Positions 9,682 to 19,509 are shown, numbered from the stretch's first letter. The stretch is 64,000 bases of DNA from Chitinophaga ginsengisegetis (GCF_900168065.1 NZ_FUZZ01000004.1:788830-852829); one strand, 5' to 3'. Numbers and translations are program-made. Notes: a model not told the origin generated them from the sequence alone.

Positions 9682-10370
9682 ACAGCATGAAAAATATCGC
9701 GGTAAAGTTAGTTACCACCTTATTTCCCCGGCTCAGTTACGGTGTGCGTGCTTACAGTTCAGAAGGAGAAGACCTCATTCTGAAAAGGATCTTCGACAAG
9801 AAAAAGAAAGGGGTGTATATAGATGTAGGTGCACATCATCCGTTCAGGGTATCCAATACCTACCTGCTTTATAAAAGAAACTGGACCGGCATCAACATAG
9901 ATCCGCTGCCCGGCTCAAAGGCATTATTCAATAAACACCGGCCCAAAGATATTAACCTCGAAATAGGTGTGTCCGTAGTAAAACAACAACTTACTTATTT
10001 CATCTTTAACGAACCTGCTTTAAGCACTTTTTCTCCTGAAAAAGTAAAAGAATATACACAAATACCGAAGTACCGGGTGATCAGGGAAAAGAAGGTAGAT
10101 ACGTGGCCACTGGCAGATATTCTCGATACTTATCTGCCAAAAGATGTTACCATAGATTTTATCACTATCGACGCCGAAGGGCTTGATATGGAAGTACTGC
10201 GCTCCAATAACTGGGATAAATACAGACCCGCATATGTACTGGCAGAATCATCACCATTTGAGGTACTTCAAACAGACCGCAGTGAGTTATGCCAGTTTAT
10301 GCAACAGGTAGGATATAGCATGTTCGCCAAAACCTATTACACTTACTTCTTTAAAAACATGAACACGTAA
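9678..10370 (+). CDS. FkbM family methyltransferase (first of three)
   Basis: 230 residues. The SAM-binding motif is YIDVGAHHPFRVSNTYLL (about residues 48-65), and a later ITIDAEGLDMEVLRS matches the FkbM D/E-G-x-E signature. FkbM enzymes O-methylate sugars or other metabolites. The start is an ATGA overlap with the flippase stop, and the next gene starts one base after this stop, so it belongs to the polysaccharide operon and probably methylates a repeat-unit sugar. Confidence 0.85.
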   Translation: MNSMKNIAVKLVTTLFPRLSYGVRAYSSEGEDLILKRIFDKKKKGVYIDVGAHHPFRVSNTYLLYKRNWTGINIDPLPGSKALFNKHRPKDINLEIGVSVVKQQLTYFIFNEPALSTFSPEKVKEYTQIPKYRVIREKKVDTWPLADILDTYLPKDVTIDFITIDAEGLDMEVLRSNNWDKYRPAYVLAESSPFEVLQTDRSELCQFMQQVGYSMFAKTYYTYFFKNMNT

Positions 10371-10371
10371 A

Positions 10372-11019
10372 ATGTCCGGAAGCAGGTTATATGTACAATA
10401 TGGTTGCGGCCCTTTTTCGGCGCCCGCCGGCTGGAAAAACTACGACTCCTCGCCCACGCTCAGGATTCAGCAAATTCCCGTGATAGGGAAACTGCTGAAA
10501 CCTGTGATGCACGTGTCCTTTCATAAAGATGTATTGCCGGGCGATATACTGAAAGGGTTGCCTGGTATTAAGGAAAGCTCCTGTGATGGCATCTATTGTT
10601 CGCATGTGCTGGAGCATCTTTCTTATAACGACTGCCTCCTGGCGATCCGGAATACCTTTCACATTCTGAAGCCCGGCGGATACTTCCGGTGTGTGCTGCC
10701 CGACCTGGAAGGCGCTGCCAGGAGATATATTGATCAGCTGAGGAGTAACGATCCGAAGGCGAACACCGGGTTTATGGAAGAAACGCTGCTGGGTAAAGAA
10801 AACAGGGTTCGTGGCATGAAACAGCTGGTGCAGCTGGCCCTGGGTAACCGGGAACATTTATATATGTGGGATCACCTGTCGCTATCACACCAGCTGGCCG
10901 CAGCAGGATTTAAAAACATACGGCACTGTGGTTTTAACGACAGCAATGACACGATGTTTAAACTGGTGGAAGAAGAAATCAGATTTAATAACGCCGTTGC
11001 ATTGGAGGCAACAAAATGA
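10372..11019 (+). CDS. Class I SAM-dependent methyltransferase
   Basis: 215 residues. The glycine motif is unusual for the class (YVQYGCGPFSAPAGWKNYD near the N-terminus). The motif CSHVLEHL (about residue 80), followed by LKPGGYFRCVLPDLE, is typical of the small methyltransferases found in O-antigen and exopolysaccharide clusters. Its start is one base after the preceding stop and its end overlaps the next gene as ATGA. Substrate unknown; modification of the cluster's polysaccharide is inferred from context. Confidence 0.8.
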   Translation: MSGSRLYVQYGCGPFSAPAGWKNYDSSPTLRIQQIPVIGKLLKPVMHVSFHKDVLPGDILKGLPGIKESSCDGIYCSHVLEHLSYNDCLLAIRNTFHILKPGGYFRCVLPDLEGAARRYIDQLRSNDPKANTGFMEETLLGKENRVRGMKQLVQLALGNREHLYMWDHLSLSHQLAAAGFKNIRHCGFNDSNDTMFKLVEEEIRFNNAVALEATK

Positions 11020-11924
11020 TGTTACACACGCCGGTCTTATTACTGGTATTTAACCGCCCTGAACAGGCATTGCTTGTATTCAGGCAAATCAGGCTGCAGC
11101 AGCCGGAGCAACTGTTTATTGCCGCCGATGGCCCGCGGCCGGACAGGCCTGAAGACGCGGCGCTGTGCGAGGATACAAGAATGGCTGTTTTAAAAAGTAT
11201 CGACTGGCCCTGTAAAGTAGAAACCCTGTTCCGCCCGCACAACCTGGGTTGTGGCAAGGCGGTTAGTTCGGCGATCGACTGGTTCTTCAGTCATGTTGAG
11301 GAAGGTATTATACTGGAAGATGATTGTGTGCCTGATCCCTCCTTCTTCCCATTCTGCACCACGCTGCTGGAGAAATACCGGTTCAATGACACCATTATGC
11401 ATATTCACGGCGGCAATTACCAGGCGGGCATCCTGCGGGGAAACGCTTCCTACTACTACTCCCGCTATGCGCATATATGGGGATGGGCTACCTGGCGACG
11501 CGCGTGGCAATACTACGATTTTACCCTTCAGCGGTACCGGCATGTATCCCGGGAAGGGCTCAACACTTTCCTGCAATCAGAACTGCAATCTATATACGAC
11601 AAGCGGGTTGATACCTGGGATATCCAATGGTTTATGTCTGTATGGTTTAATAAAGGATGGGTAATTACGCCCAATATAAGTCTTGTTAAAAATATTGGTT
11701 ATGGCAAAGATGCCACCCACACCCGTGTTATCCCACGGTGGTTTAAAAGGATACAATACGGCACCATAGCGGATATCGTTCATCCCGGCAGCAGTAACAT
11801 CAACGAGGAAGCAGACAGGTATACCATCAACACCCTGTACAGTCCAGGCAGGTTATTCGTCAAACTAAAAAAAATAGTAAAAAACAATACACTGTTGTAC
11901 AACCTGTACAAACGTATTTCCTGA
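11016..11924 (+). CDS. Glycosyltransferase, GT2-like (HlpA-like)
   Basis: 302 residues. The fold is that of a nucleotide-diphospho-sugar transferase: LLVFNRP near the N-terminus and an acidic metal/nucleotide site LEDDCVPDPSFFPF near residue 100. A downstream WGWATWRRAW motif is typical of the group often annotated as hemolytic protein HlpA-like glycosyltransferases. It should add one sugar to the lipid-linked repeat unit at the cytoplasmic face. It starts with an ATGA overlap on the methyltransferase gene. Confidence 0.8.
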   Translation: MMLHTPVLLLVFNRPEQALLVFRQIRLQQPEQLFIAADGPRPDRPEDAALCEDTRMAVLKSIDWPCKVETLFRPHNLGCGKAVSSAIDWFFSHVEEGIILEDDCVPDPSFFPFCTTLLEKYRFNDTIMHIHGGNYQAGILRGNASYYYSRYAHIWGWATWRRAWQYYDFTLQRYRHVSREGLNTFLQSELQSIYDKRVDTWDIQWFMSVWFNKGWVITPNISLVKNIGYGKDATHTRVIPRWFKRIQYGTIADIVHPGSSNINEEADRYTINTLYSPGRLFVKLKKIVKNNTLLYNLYKRIS

Positions 11925-11937
11925 TCAGTAAATTTAT

Positions 11938-13347
11938 ATGGAAACCGGATACAGTAATCTTCAAAGCAGCAATTTTTTCGTGGAATGTTTCAGGGAAAGC
12001 ATGCCCCTGATCATTGCGGCAATTTTATTATACCTGTATTACAACAAGCGGATCTCTATTATAGACGCGCTGCTCTATGCTTTTGCATCAGAAGCTTATA
12101 CGATGCTGGCTATCGGGCCTACATTTACCGCTACTTTTTTTGTAGGCATGTTTATCTTCCTTGAACAGGCGCATCAGCTCTTTACAGGAAAGCAATTCAT
12201 CCGGAGGGAATATCTTTTCCTGCTGCTGTTACCATTGATATCAAATATCACGGTATTCCTGATCACACAACTTTATAAAGATCCTTTCAGTTATCCCGAT
12301 GGTAAGCTCTTTGTTTTCTATACAAAGCCTCTTTACTTCTACCTGAAAACCTATCTTCCCTGGTTTGCTATTGGCGCCAGGATAGTACAGGACCGGCAGC
12401 AGCTTTCATTCGGGCAGTTTGCTGCCACCATCAGGAAAATTGCTGGTATATCCTGTATCATTGCCCTTATCCAGATTTCCGTACAGCTTATTTTCCGGAA
12501 TGTGGCATTAAGTGAGCTGCTTGGGCTGCAAAGCCGTTACCTGATGCAGGAAATCAATGGCCCGCTGGGATTGCGGGTACAGGCATTATTCGGGGAACCT
12601 AAAATATTCAGCGCCTTCCTTTCTTTAGCAATCCCTTTGTTTATAAAAGACCGGAATTACAAGGCCACAGCGATAATGATGGTAGTAGGCATACTCACTT
12701 CTTCCCAAACGTTCTGGGTCAATATCCTGGGTGGCGGGCTCCTGTACTTATGTTTGCCAAAACTGATGTCGGTAAGATGGAAAGTACTCAGCACCCTGGG
12801 TATGATCGTTGTCCTTTTTCTTGGGGTAGCCGCCTCTAAGGAATACTTCCTGAAACACTATATGGCTAACCGTAATCAGCCGGTATACCAGATGCTCTTT
12901 GAAAGATCCGCTTACCGTTATGATACCGAAATATGGGGTAAGAATAATATCATTCTCGGCATTCCGCTGCAAAGGGATATGGAACTGCCGGTGGTGGATT
13001 TCCTGCGGGATGAGCCTTATTTGCTGATATCTGGTTACGGCGCAGGCAACAGCACCTTTATTCCTTCGAGTTATTTCTTCGGGCAGCTCAGCTACCAGAG
13101 CCGCATAGAGGGAGTTGGCGGGCGCAATCTCAATATGCGCTGGTTCTTTATCCTGGCAGAATTCGGGGCCGTTTCCCTGTTCTTCTTTTTCCTGATACTT
13201 ACCAGAACAGGACCGGATGTGCCGCCTTTTCAGCGCAACTACCTGGCGTATGTGGTGGTGTGTTTCTTTTTCAGCCAGATAGATCTTTTCCTGATAATAG
13301 TAGCATTACTCTGCGCATATAATAATGAATCCGTAAACGAAAAATGA
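11938..13347 (+). CDS. Wzy-like polysaccharide polymerase
   Basis: 469 residues, almost wholly hydrophobic with about 10-12 transmembrane helices and one large hydrophilic loop (about residues 300-390), as expected of an O-antigen/EPS polymerase. Primary sequence of Wzy proteins is poorly conserved, so the call rests on topology and on position between glycosyltransferase genes in a Wzx/Wzy cluster. The stop overlaps the next ATG as ATGA. Confidence 0.7.
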   Translation: METGYSNLQSSNFFVECFRESMPLIIAAILLYLYYNKRISIIDALLYAFASEAYTMLAIGPTFTATFFVGMFIFLEQAHQLFTGKQFIRREYLFLLLLPLISNITVFLITQLYKDPFSYPDGKLFVFYTKPLYFYLKTYLPWFAIGARIVQDRQQLSFGQFAATIRKIAGISCIIALIQISVQLIFRNVALSELLGLQSRYLMQEINGPLGLRVQALFGEPKIFSAFLSLAIPLFIKDRNYKATAIMMVVGILTSSQTFWVNILGGGLLYLCLPKLMSVRWKVLSTLGMIVVLFLGVAASKEYFLKHYMANRNQPVYQMLFERSAYRYDTEIWGKNNIILGIPLQRDMELPVVDFLRDEPYLLISGYGAGNSTFIPSSYFFGQLSYQSRIEGVGGRNLNMRWFFILAEFGAVSLFFFFLILTRTGPDVPPFQRNYLAYVVVCFFFSQIDLFLIIVALLCAYNNESVNEK

Positions 13348-14450
13348 TGCAGGTATTTTTGGATAATATCGTATTCTCTATTCAGAAAGCAGGTGGCGTA
13401 TCTGCTTACTGGTATGAGCTGTTGTCCGGTATGTGCAACAGCGGGCTGTCCATCGGTTTCTTAAACGCACGCCCGGGGTCCGATAATATCTTTGAACGGA
13501 AAATAGAATACCACCGGTTCAACTGTATCCGTGAAAGCTGGATTCCCAGCAAGTATCTCCGCTATCTGCCGGTGCGCTACCCACTTCCGGCCGCGGCAGT
13601 TTTTCACGGAGGATACCTGCGGGTTTCCCCCCAGAAAAATATCCTCAACATCCTGACGGTACATGACTTTGCGCACGAACGGAAACTGGCCTCGAAGTTT
13701 CCCCGCGGCCTCGCCAATACCCTGCAAAAAGCATACGGCATCAGGCGGGCCGATGGGATCATCTGCATTTCAGACAGCACCCGGAAAGAACTGCTCCACT
13801 TCTTCCCCGGCATAGACCCCGCAAAGGTAAAAGTGATTCATCATGGCATTGCCGGCGACTTCTACCCCATCAACAAACAGCTGCCGGTGAGCTGTTCGCT
13901 GGAAATAGATCTTCACAAAAAGTTCATTCTCTATGTAGGCGCACGCAGGAACTATAAAAACTTTTTCATGGCGGTAAAAACAATGGAGTTACTGCCTTCA
14001 TCCTATCACCTGGTAGTAATTGGCGGAGAATCGTGGAATAAAAACGAGATCAGCATGATGAAAGAAAAACTGGCCGGCCGCTATCATATTTTCCCCACTG
14101 TAAGCCAGGCCGACCTCAATATACTATACAATCATGCTTTCTGCCTGCTCTATACCTCCGCTTATGAAGGCTTCGGATTTCCTCCGGGAGAAGCCATGAA
14201 GGCCGGTTGCCCCGTAGTAACCACCAGCATGACCTCCATGCCCGAAGTAGTAGGAACCGCCGGGCTGATGGCCGACAGGGCCGATCCCCTGCTGTTTGCA
14301 GAAAAAATAAGATCGCTTGAAAATGACACCTTCAAACAACAACTGATTACACAAGGACTCCAACAGGTGCAACAATTCACATGGGATAAAAGCGTACAGG
14401 AAACAATTGGTTTTTACAAAGATTGCTGGAACTACAAATTCTCGACATGA
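13344..14450 (+). CDS. GT4-family glycosyltransferase
   Basis: 368 residues, GT-B fold. Visible features are the N-terminal QKAGGVSAYWYELL motif (donor-side glycine loop), ICISDSTRKELL in mid-protein, LYVGARRNYKNF at the start of the C-terminal domain, and the EX7E-type motif YEGFGFPPGEAM near residue 275. The group resembles retaining mannosyl- or glucosyl-transferases. ATGA overlaps occur with the genes on both sides. Confidence 0.88.
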   Translation: MMQVFLDNIVFSIQKAGGVSAYWYELLSGMCNSGLSIGFLNARPGSDNIFERKIEYHRFNCIRESWIPSKYLRYLPVRYPLPAAAVFHGGYLRVSPQKNILNILTVHDFAHERKLASKFPRGLANTLQKAYGIRRADGIICISDSTRKELLHFFPGIDPAKVKVIHHGIAGDFYPINKQLPVSCSLEIDLHKKFILYVGARRNYKNFFMAVKTMELLPSSYHLVVIGGESWNKNEISMMKEKLAGRYHIFPTVSQADLNILYNHAFCLLYTSAYEGFGFPPGEAMKAGCPVVTTSMTSMPEVVGTAGLMADRADPLLFAEKIRSLENDTFKQQLITQGLQQVQQFTWDKSVQETIGFYKDCWNYKFST

Positions 14451-15187
14451 GTATTATTTTCAAAATTGCAGACACCGTAAAAGTATTCCTGACCTCCCGC
14501 AGGGGCCTTACCTCGTTGCTGGAAAAAGGCGCCTCCGTAGCCTCCACGCAGATCTTACACAACTGCCGGCACTATATCCCGTCGCTTGGCGTAATTATAG
14601 ATGTAGGCGCCAACCAGGGCCAGTTTGCTGTAGCTGCCAGTCACTTTTACCCGCAGGCGCGGATCCATTCCTTTGAACCCCTGCCGGAAGTGTTTCGCCT
14701 GCTGCAACGTAATACCCGCAGGCTCACCAGCATTAACACCTACAACATGGCGCTGGGCAACTCCACCGGAACACTGGAATTTTACAGCAACGCGTATTCA
14801 CACGCCAGCTCGGCGCTGCACGTGTCTGATCTGCAAAAAAATATGCTCCCAAAAACAGCTACTTCCAACCGGATACAGGTGCCCGTACAGCGCCTGGACG
14901 ACCTCCGTCATAAACTTCCTTTTATCCCCCCGGTACTACTGAAAATGGATGTTCAGGGTTTTGAAAAAGAAGTACTAAAAGGAGCGTTGCACAGCCTGCG
15001 GCAAATTGATTACCTCCTGTTTGAAACCTCTTTTGTTCAGATGTATGACGGCGAGCCATTGTTTGATGAGATGCACCATTTTGTGAAAGAACTGGGATTT
15101 GAATTCATAGCGCCTGTAGGATTCCTGCAATCGGAAAAATTACAGATCCTGCAAATGGATCTTTTATATAAAAGAAAGAAAGGATGA
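14447..15187 (+). CDS. FkbM family methyltransferase (second of three)
   Basis: 246 residues from the ATG at 14447. An in-frame ATG eight codons earlier (14423) exists, but 14447 gives an ATGA overlap with the preceding stop, matching other junctions in this operon. Motifs: IIDVGANQGQFAVAA for SAM binding, FEPLPEVF, and LLKMDVQGFEKEVLKG, the FkbM signature. It probably methylates a sugar of the repeat unit. The stop overlaps the next start as ATGA. Confidence 0.87.
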   Translation: MSIIFKIADTVKVFLTSRRGLTSLLEKGASVASTQILHNCRHYIPSLGVIIDVGANQGQFAVAASHFYPQARIHSFEPLPEVFRLLQRNTRRLTSINTYNMALGNSTGTLEFYSNAYSHASSALHVSDLQKNMLPKTATSNRIQVPVQRLDDLRHKLPFIPPVLLKMDVQGFEKEVLKGALHSLRQIDYLLFETSFVQMYDGEPLFDEMHHFVKELGFEFIAPVGFLQSEKLQILQMDLLYKRKKG

Positions 15188-16374
15188 AAATTGTAGTTAA
15201 CGACCATTCCGGCCACGCCTTTACATTACAGCTAAGCCGGCAATTCGCTGAAAGCGGGCATGAAGTATTGCATGCTTACTCCGTTTCTTTCCAGTCGCCC
15301 AAAGGAAACTTTGAAGACCTGCCCATGCGGGGACTAACCATACTACCCATTATGATCAAGGGTGAATTCGACAAATACTCGTTGTTAAAAAGAAGAAAAC
15401 AGGAAATTGAATACGCCCGGCAGCTGACTGATAAACTGGATCTTTTTCAACCCAACGTGGTGCTGAGCGGCACCACACCGTTGTTTGTACAGCAACATGT
15501 GCAGCAATACTGCATCCGGAAAGGAATCAAATTTGTGTACTGGTGCCAGGATATTTACACCATTGCCATCCGGCAAATTGCCCGCCGCAGGCTGGGATTC
15601 GCCAGTTTTCCCATCTGGTATTATTTTAAAAACCTGGAAATAAAACTGCTGAAGAAAAGCGCGCATGTGATCAGTATTACCGAAGACTTCAGCGATCTTT
15701 TCGACAAATGGAAGGTGCATCCCAAACAGGTAACGTGTATCCCCAACTGGGCGCCGCTCCGGGAAATAACGCTTACGGCTAAAAATAACGACTGGGCCCA
15801 CCGGCACCAGGTAGCAGATAAAACCTGCATTATTTATTCGGGCACACTTGGATTAAAACACAATCCATCTATGTTGTCCGCCGCAGCGGCTTATTTCCGC
15901 AGGCATACAAATGTGGTGTTTATTGTTATCTCCGAAGGATTAGGCGCCACATTCCTGCAAAAAGAAAAAGAGAAACTGCAGCTGGACAACCTGCTGCTTC
16001 TTCCCTTCCAGGATTTCAGGGATATGAGCCAGGTGCTGGGCGCCGCGGATATCCTGCTGGCCATACTGGAAAATGATGCGGGTACCTATTCCGTGCCATC
16101 GAAAGTACTCACTTACCTGTGCGCGAAAAAGCCAATCGTACTGGCCATGCCGCCGGATAACCTGAGCGCTGCAATTGTATTGGATAACAAGGCCGGCTAT
16201 TGCATTTCGCCGGATAATGAACAGGGCTTCTGTCAGCATATTGAAACCCTGCTGGCAGATGCGGCACTAAGACAGGAAATGGGTCATAACGGACGGGCAT
16301 ATGCTGAAAGGAATTTCGACATCAAACATATTGAAAACAAATTTTTACAGGTATTTAATACGATCCTGAACTGA
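15184..16374 (+). CDS. GT4-family glycosyltransferase (WcaI/WbuB-like)
   Basis: 396 residues, GT-B fold. The N-terminus (VVNDHSGHAFTLQLSRQF), a central YWCQDIYTIAIRQ segment and C-terminal YSVPSKVLTYLCAKKPIV fit the WcaI/WbuB-like group, which includes fucosyl- and N-acetylfucosaminyl-transferases. The donor sugar cannot be read from sequence. A 64-base gap separates it from the initiating transferase gene. Confidence 0.82.
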   Translation: MKIVVNDHSGHAFTLQLSRQFAESGHEVLHAYSVSFQSPKGNFEDLPMRGLTILPIMIKGEFDKYSLLKRRKQEIEYARQLTDKLDLFQPNVVLSGTTPLFVQQHVQQYCIRKGIKFVYWCQDIYTIAIRQIARRRLGFASFPIWYYFKNLEIKLLKKSAHVISITEDFSDLFDKWKVHPKQVTCIPNWAPLREITLTAKNNDWAHRHQVADKTCIIYSGTLGLKHNPSMLSAAAAYFRRHTNVVFIVISEGLGATFLQKEKEKLQLDNLLLLPFQDFRDMSQVLGAADILLAILENDAGTYSVPSKVLTYLCAKKPIVLAMPPDNLSAAIVLDNKAGYCISPDNEQGFCQHIETLLADAALRQEMGHNGRAYAERNFDIKHIENKFLQVFNTILN

Positions 16375-16438
16375 TAAAGATTGTCGTTCGTAACCCGGTG
16401 CCATCCATACTATCCATCATCTTTTAATTGAGAACGTT

Positions 16439-17842
16439 ATGAAACCCGGCAACCACATTAATTTCCTGCTACGACTCCTGATCGATTATGTAGTACTGAT
16501 ACTGACCTTTTTGAGCACCCGTGAATATATTTCGGGTTTGGGAGATGTATTCTTTTCCGGCTTTAACCTGCTATTGCTGTGCATCAGCATCATCGCATGG
16601 ACCGTCATTGGCATGTCGCTTCACTTATACGACGAATTCAGAACGAGGTCGTTCTCCTACGAATTTGTAGCCATTCTTAAAACTGTATTGCTTCACGCCT
16701 GTTTCTTCACGTTCCTGTTCTTCTACTGCTTTAAATACTATCCTTATCCCAGGACGTTCACGTTGCTTTATGCGTTCCTTACTTTTGTAAGCATTACGGT
16801 TGTTAAGTTTATTGTAAAGCAATCTTTGCTCCGGTTGCGGTCCAACGGTTATAATATAAAAAACATCCTCATAGTAGGTACCGGCGATACCGGTATGAAA
16901 TTCTACAAAACAATTTTATCCAACGACCATTTCGGTTACCGGTGCGTTGGTTTTGTGGATGAGCAAACCAATCCCTATCTGAACGGCCAGTACCTGGGCA
17001 AAATATCAGACCTCACCAGGATCCTGGAAAGCCATGAAATAGATGATGTAATTGTTGCCCTGCCGGAGACCTTAAACACGGAAATGGAAAATATTATTAT
17101 TACCAGTGAGAAAGAAGCCAAACGGGTAAGGATCATCGCAGATTGTCACCGCTTCTGCACCTCTACAGCCAGTATGAACTTCTTTGGCAAATTCCCGCTG
17201 TTAACGATCCGTACTTCTCCATTGGATGACCTGGCGAAGCAACGGTTCAAACGCCTTTTTGAACTCTGCTTCACCACGGTGCTTTTTATTACCGTATTCA
17301 GCTGGCTGTTTCCGCTTATCGGGATACTGATTAAACTATCTTCACCGGGACCGGTGCTGTTCAAACAAGAGCGTTGGGGACTGAAGAATAAAAAGATCAC
17401 CTGTTATAAGTTCCGGTCCATGACCAGGAACAGCGACGTGGTAGACGCCAGCGGCCGATATCTCCAGGCCACCCGGAATGACTCCCGCATTACTTCAGTT
17501 GGGCGCTTCCTGCGCAAAACAAATCTCGATGAGTTGCCGCAGTTTTTTAATGTGCTGATGGGAGATATGTCGCTGGTAGGCCCCCGCCCTCATCCCATTC
17601 CTTTACACCAGGAATCTAAAAATACCATACAAAATTATATGCTGCGGCATGTAGTAAAGCCGGGCATTACAGGCTGGGCACAGGTGAATGGTTGCAGGGG
17701 GGAAACGAGAATCTCCGGCCAGATGCAGAAACGTGTAGACTTTGACCTGTGGTATATTGAAAACTATAGCTTCTGGCTCGACTGCCAGATCATTTTCCAG
17801 ACATTGATGAATATGATCAAAGGCGATAAGAATGCTTATTAA
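16439..17842 (+). CDS. Undecaprenyl-phosphate sugar phosphotransferase (WcaJ-like)
   Basis: 467 residues. Four or five N-terminal membrane helices (about 1-125), a CoA-binding-like nucleotide domain (about 135-240, with ILIVGTGDTGMKFY), another helix near 275-300, and a C-terminal bacterial sugar transferase domain. Catalytic-domain hallmarks are CYKFRSM, RKTNLDELPQFFNVL and SLVGPRPHPIPLH. The enzyme starts repeat-unit synthesis by moving a sugar-1-phosphate, typically glucose-1-P, onto undecaprenyl phosphate. It is the last plus-strand gene of the cluster; its stop overlaps the stop of the convergent FkbM gene. Confidence 0.9.
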   Translation: MKPGNHINFLLRLLIDYVVLILTFLSTREYISGLGDVFFSGFNLLLLCISIIAWTVIGMSLHLYDEFRTRSFSYEFVAILKTVLLHACFFTFLFFYCFKYYPYPRTFTLLYAFLTFVSITVVKFIVKQSLLRLRSNGYNIKNILIVGTGDTGMKFYKTILSNDHFGYRCVGFVDEQTNPYLNGQYLGKISDLTRILESHEIDDVIVALPETLNTEMENIIITSEKEAKRVRIIADCHRFCTSTASMNFFGKFPLLTIRTSPLDDLAKQRFKRLFELCFTTVLFITVFSWLFPLIGILIKLSSPGPVLFKQERWGLKNKKITCYKFRSMTRNSDVVDASGRYLQATRNDSRITSVGRFLRKTNLDELPQFFNVLMGDMSLVGPRPHPIPLHQESKNTIQNYMLRHVVKPGITGWAQVNGCRGETRISGQMQKRVDFDLWYIENYSFWLDCQIIFQTLMNMIKGDKNAY

Positions 17843-18648
17843 CGCCAGGACTTTTTCAGGGCTACAATATTCTGGAAGGAAAAGATTTCATAGCTGGTAC
17901 TGTTGTATTCTCCGAGGGCTTTGAGTCCGTCGGGTAGCAACCGGTAGAAGTCGTAGCCCGGTAATATGTCTACAATATCTTTGAAGAAGGTTCTGGAGAT
18001 GATATTCATTTCATTGAACTCTACCTGTATCACATCCGCCAGGCCGCTGGCAATGGTTTGCCTGGCTCCTTTCAATACACTGAGTTCGTGTCCTTCTGTA
18101 TCTATCTTCAGCAATGCTATCCGGGAGATCTCCTGTTGTGCTACAAATTCGTCGATGGTAGTAAGTGCAATGGCCACTTCCTCGGCTTTTCCCTTATGAA
18201 GATGTTCTATCACGCCTTTATACATGCTGGCATGTTCCGAGCCGCCATCTCCCTGGTAGTCGTAAATAGTGGCGGTGCTGCTCACTTCTCCTGCTCCCTG
18301 TGGTATGGCAGTGAAATTGTATGTTCCTGCTACAGCGCTTAGCTTGCGGAATGCTGCGGGGTGTGGCTCAAAAGCAAAGATGGGAAGGGTAATGCCGTTC
18401 TTTCTCAGCATAACCGAATAGTTGCCCATGTTGGCGCCAATATCCATGATCACCCCGGTGTCGAGCTTCCGGCGGGCTTTCAGGAATTTGATAAACGCCT
18501 TTTCCCCGGATACCGTATCATTTTCATGATTCCTGATACCCATGCCAAACATACTTAGCTTATATAGAAAGAGGTTCACGGGATAAAAGACCTTCCGGGC
18601 AAATAAGAGTACATACACTCTTTTAACAGATTTTCCGAGGGCATTCAT
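17839..18648 (-). CDS. FkbM family methyltransferase (third of three), convergent
   Basis: 269 residues. SAM motif VIMDIGANMGNYSVML (about residues 62-77), then FAFEPHPAAF and LLKIDTEGHELSVLKGA, the FkbM signature. It is on the minus strand, tail to tail with the initiating transferase and overlapping it by four bases, so it is not co-transcribed with the operon. Location still suggests a role in modifying the same polysaccharide. Confidence 0.85.
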   Translation of the reverse strand: MNALGKSVKRVYVLLFARKVFYPVNLFLYKLSMFGMGIRNHENDTVSGEKAFIKFLKARRKLDTGVIMDIGANMGNYSVMLRKNGITLPIFAFEPHPAAFRKLSAVAGTYNFTAIPQGAGEVSSTATIYDYQGDGGSEHASMYKGVIEHLHKGKAEEVAIALTTIDEFVAQQEISRIALLKIDTEGHELSVLKGARQTIASGLADVIQVEFNEMNIISRTFFKDIVDILPGYDFYRLLPDGLKALGEYNSTSYEIFSFQNIVALKKSWR

Positions 18649-18786
18649 AGTTTGATTATTGGTTGTCGTCAGGAGAATACTGAACTTTACTAAAATTACA
18701 GCTATTTATCCAGCCAGGCTTATTCACTTTATTCATTCCTGTTTAATGCCCGGAAGGCGCCCTGTTTCCTTATCTGTACAATTTGG

Positions 18787-18794
18787 TATCTTGC
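18787..18794 (+). promoter_or_regulatory. Candidate -7 box for the DUF3592 gene
   Basis: TATCTTGC resembles the Bacteroidota TAnnTTTG box with one mismatch and lies 25 bases before the ATG at 18820. It would place transcription start near 18801, which argues against the upstream TTG (18808) as start codon. No clear -33 element; tentative. Confidence 0.35.
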
Positions 18795-18819
18795 GCCCTT
18801 ACCCAATTTGTTCGCCTGC

Positions 18820-19509
18820 ATGAAACGTAGTTCAGTATCGCTTACTTTTAATATCTTCCTGGGAATTGGTTTGCTGATGATTGCCGGCGCCTCGGTGATA
18901 TACTACAATATCCGGCAATTCAATGCCTCCGCGGTCAAAACCAGTGGAACAGTGGTTGACCTGATAGCCAAAGGCAAGCGGTCTTACGCCCCGGTGGTTA
19001 CCTATTACGATCAAGCAGGTGTGAAGCATCGCTATATTTCCAGCGTTTCTTCCAATCCTGCCGGTTACGAAATCGGGGAACGCGTTGGCATGTATTATGA
19101 CCCCAAAAATCCGGATGATGCAAATATAGCCGGCTGGCGGGAGTATTTTGGCGCTATCATCGTTGGTGGCCTCGGGTTAGTATTCAGCCTGATCGGACTG
19201 GGTTATTATATTGTGAGAAAGGTGGGCCACTCGCGCAGTGACCAGCTGAAGCAATCGGGGCTCCTGGTTCAGGCCGACTTTGATTCGGTAGACGTCAACC
19301 GGTTTGTTCACGTTAACAATCGTCATCCTTTTTTTATCCGGTGCCACTGGAAAGATCCGCTCACCGGGGAAAGCCGCCATTTCAAGAGTGGCTTTATCTG
19401 GTCTGACCCTACCCCGGCGATTGGCCCCGATAAAAAAATAGATGTATACATAGATAGAAATAATCCACGCAGGTACTACGTGGATATTTCTTCTTTTGAG
19501 CAGCAATAA
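18820..19509 (+). CDS. DUF3592 domain membrane protein
   Basis: 229 residues from the ATG at 18820. The first helix (about 5-28) is followed by a soluble beta domain whose central part (TSGTVVDLIAKGKRSYAPVV, then GERVGMYYDP) matches DUF3592. A second helix (about 110-132) precedes a second, related soluble domain ending IDVYIDRNNPRRYYV. Function of the family is unknown. It converges on the M48 protease gene with 15 bases between stops. Confidence 0.7.
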   Translation: MKRSSVSLTFNIFLGIGLLMIAGASVIYYNIRQFNASAVKTSGTVVDLIAKGKRSYAPVVTYYDQAGVKHRYISSVSSNPAGYEIGERVGMYYDPKNPDDANIAGWREYFGAIIVGGLGLVFSLIGLGYYIVRKVGHSRSDQLKQSGLLVQADFDSVDVNRFVHVNNRHPFFIRCHWKDPLTGESRHFKSGFIWSDPTPAIGPDKKIDVYIDRNNPRRYYVDISSFEQQ

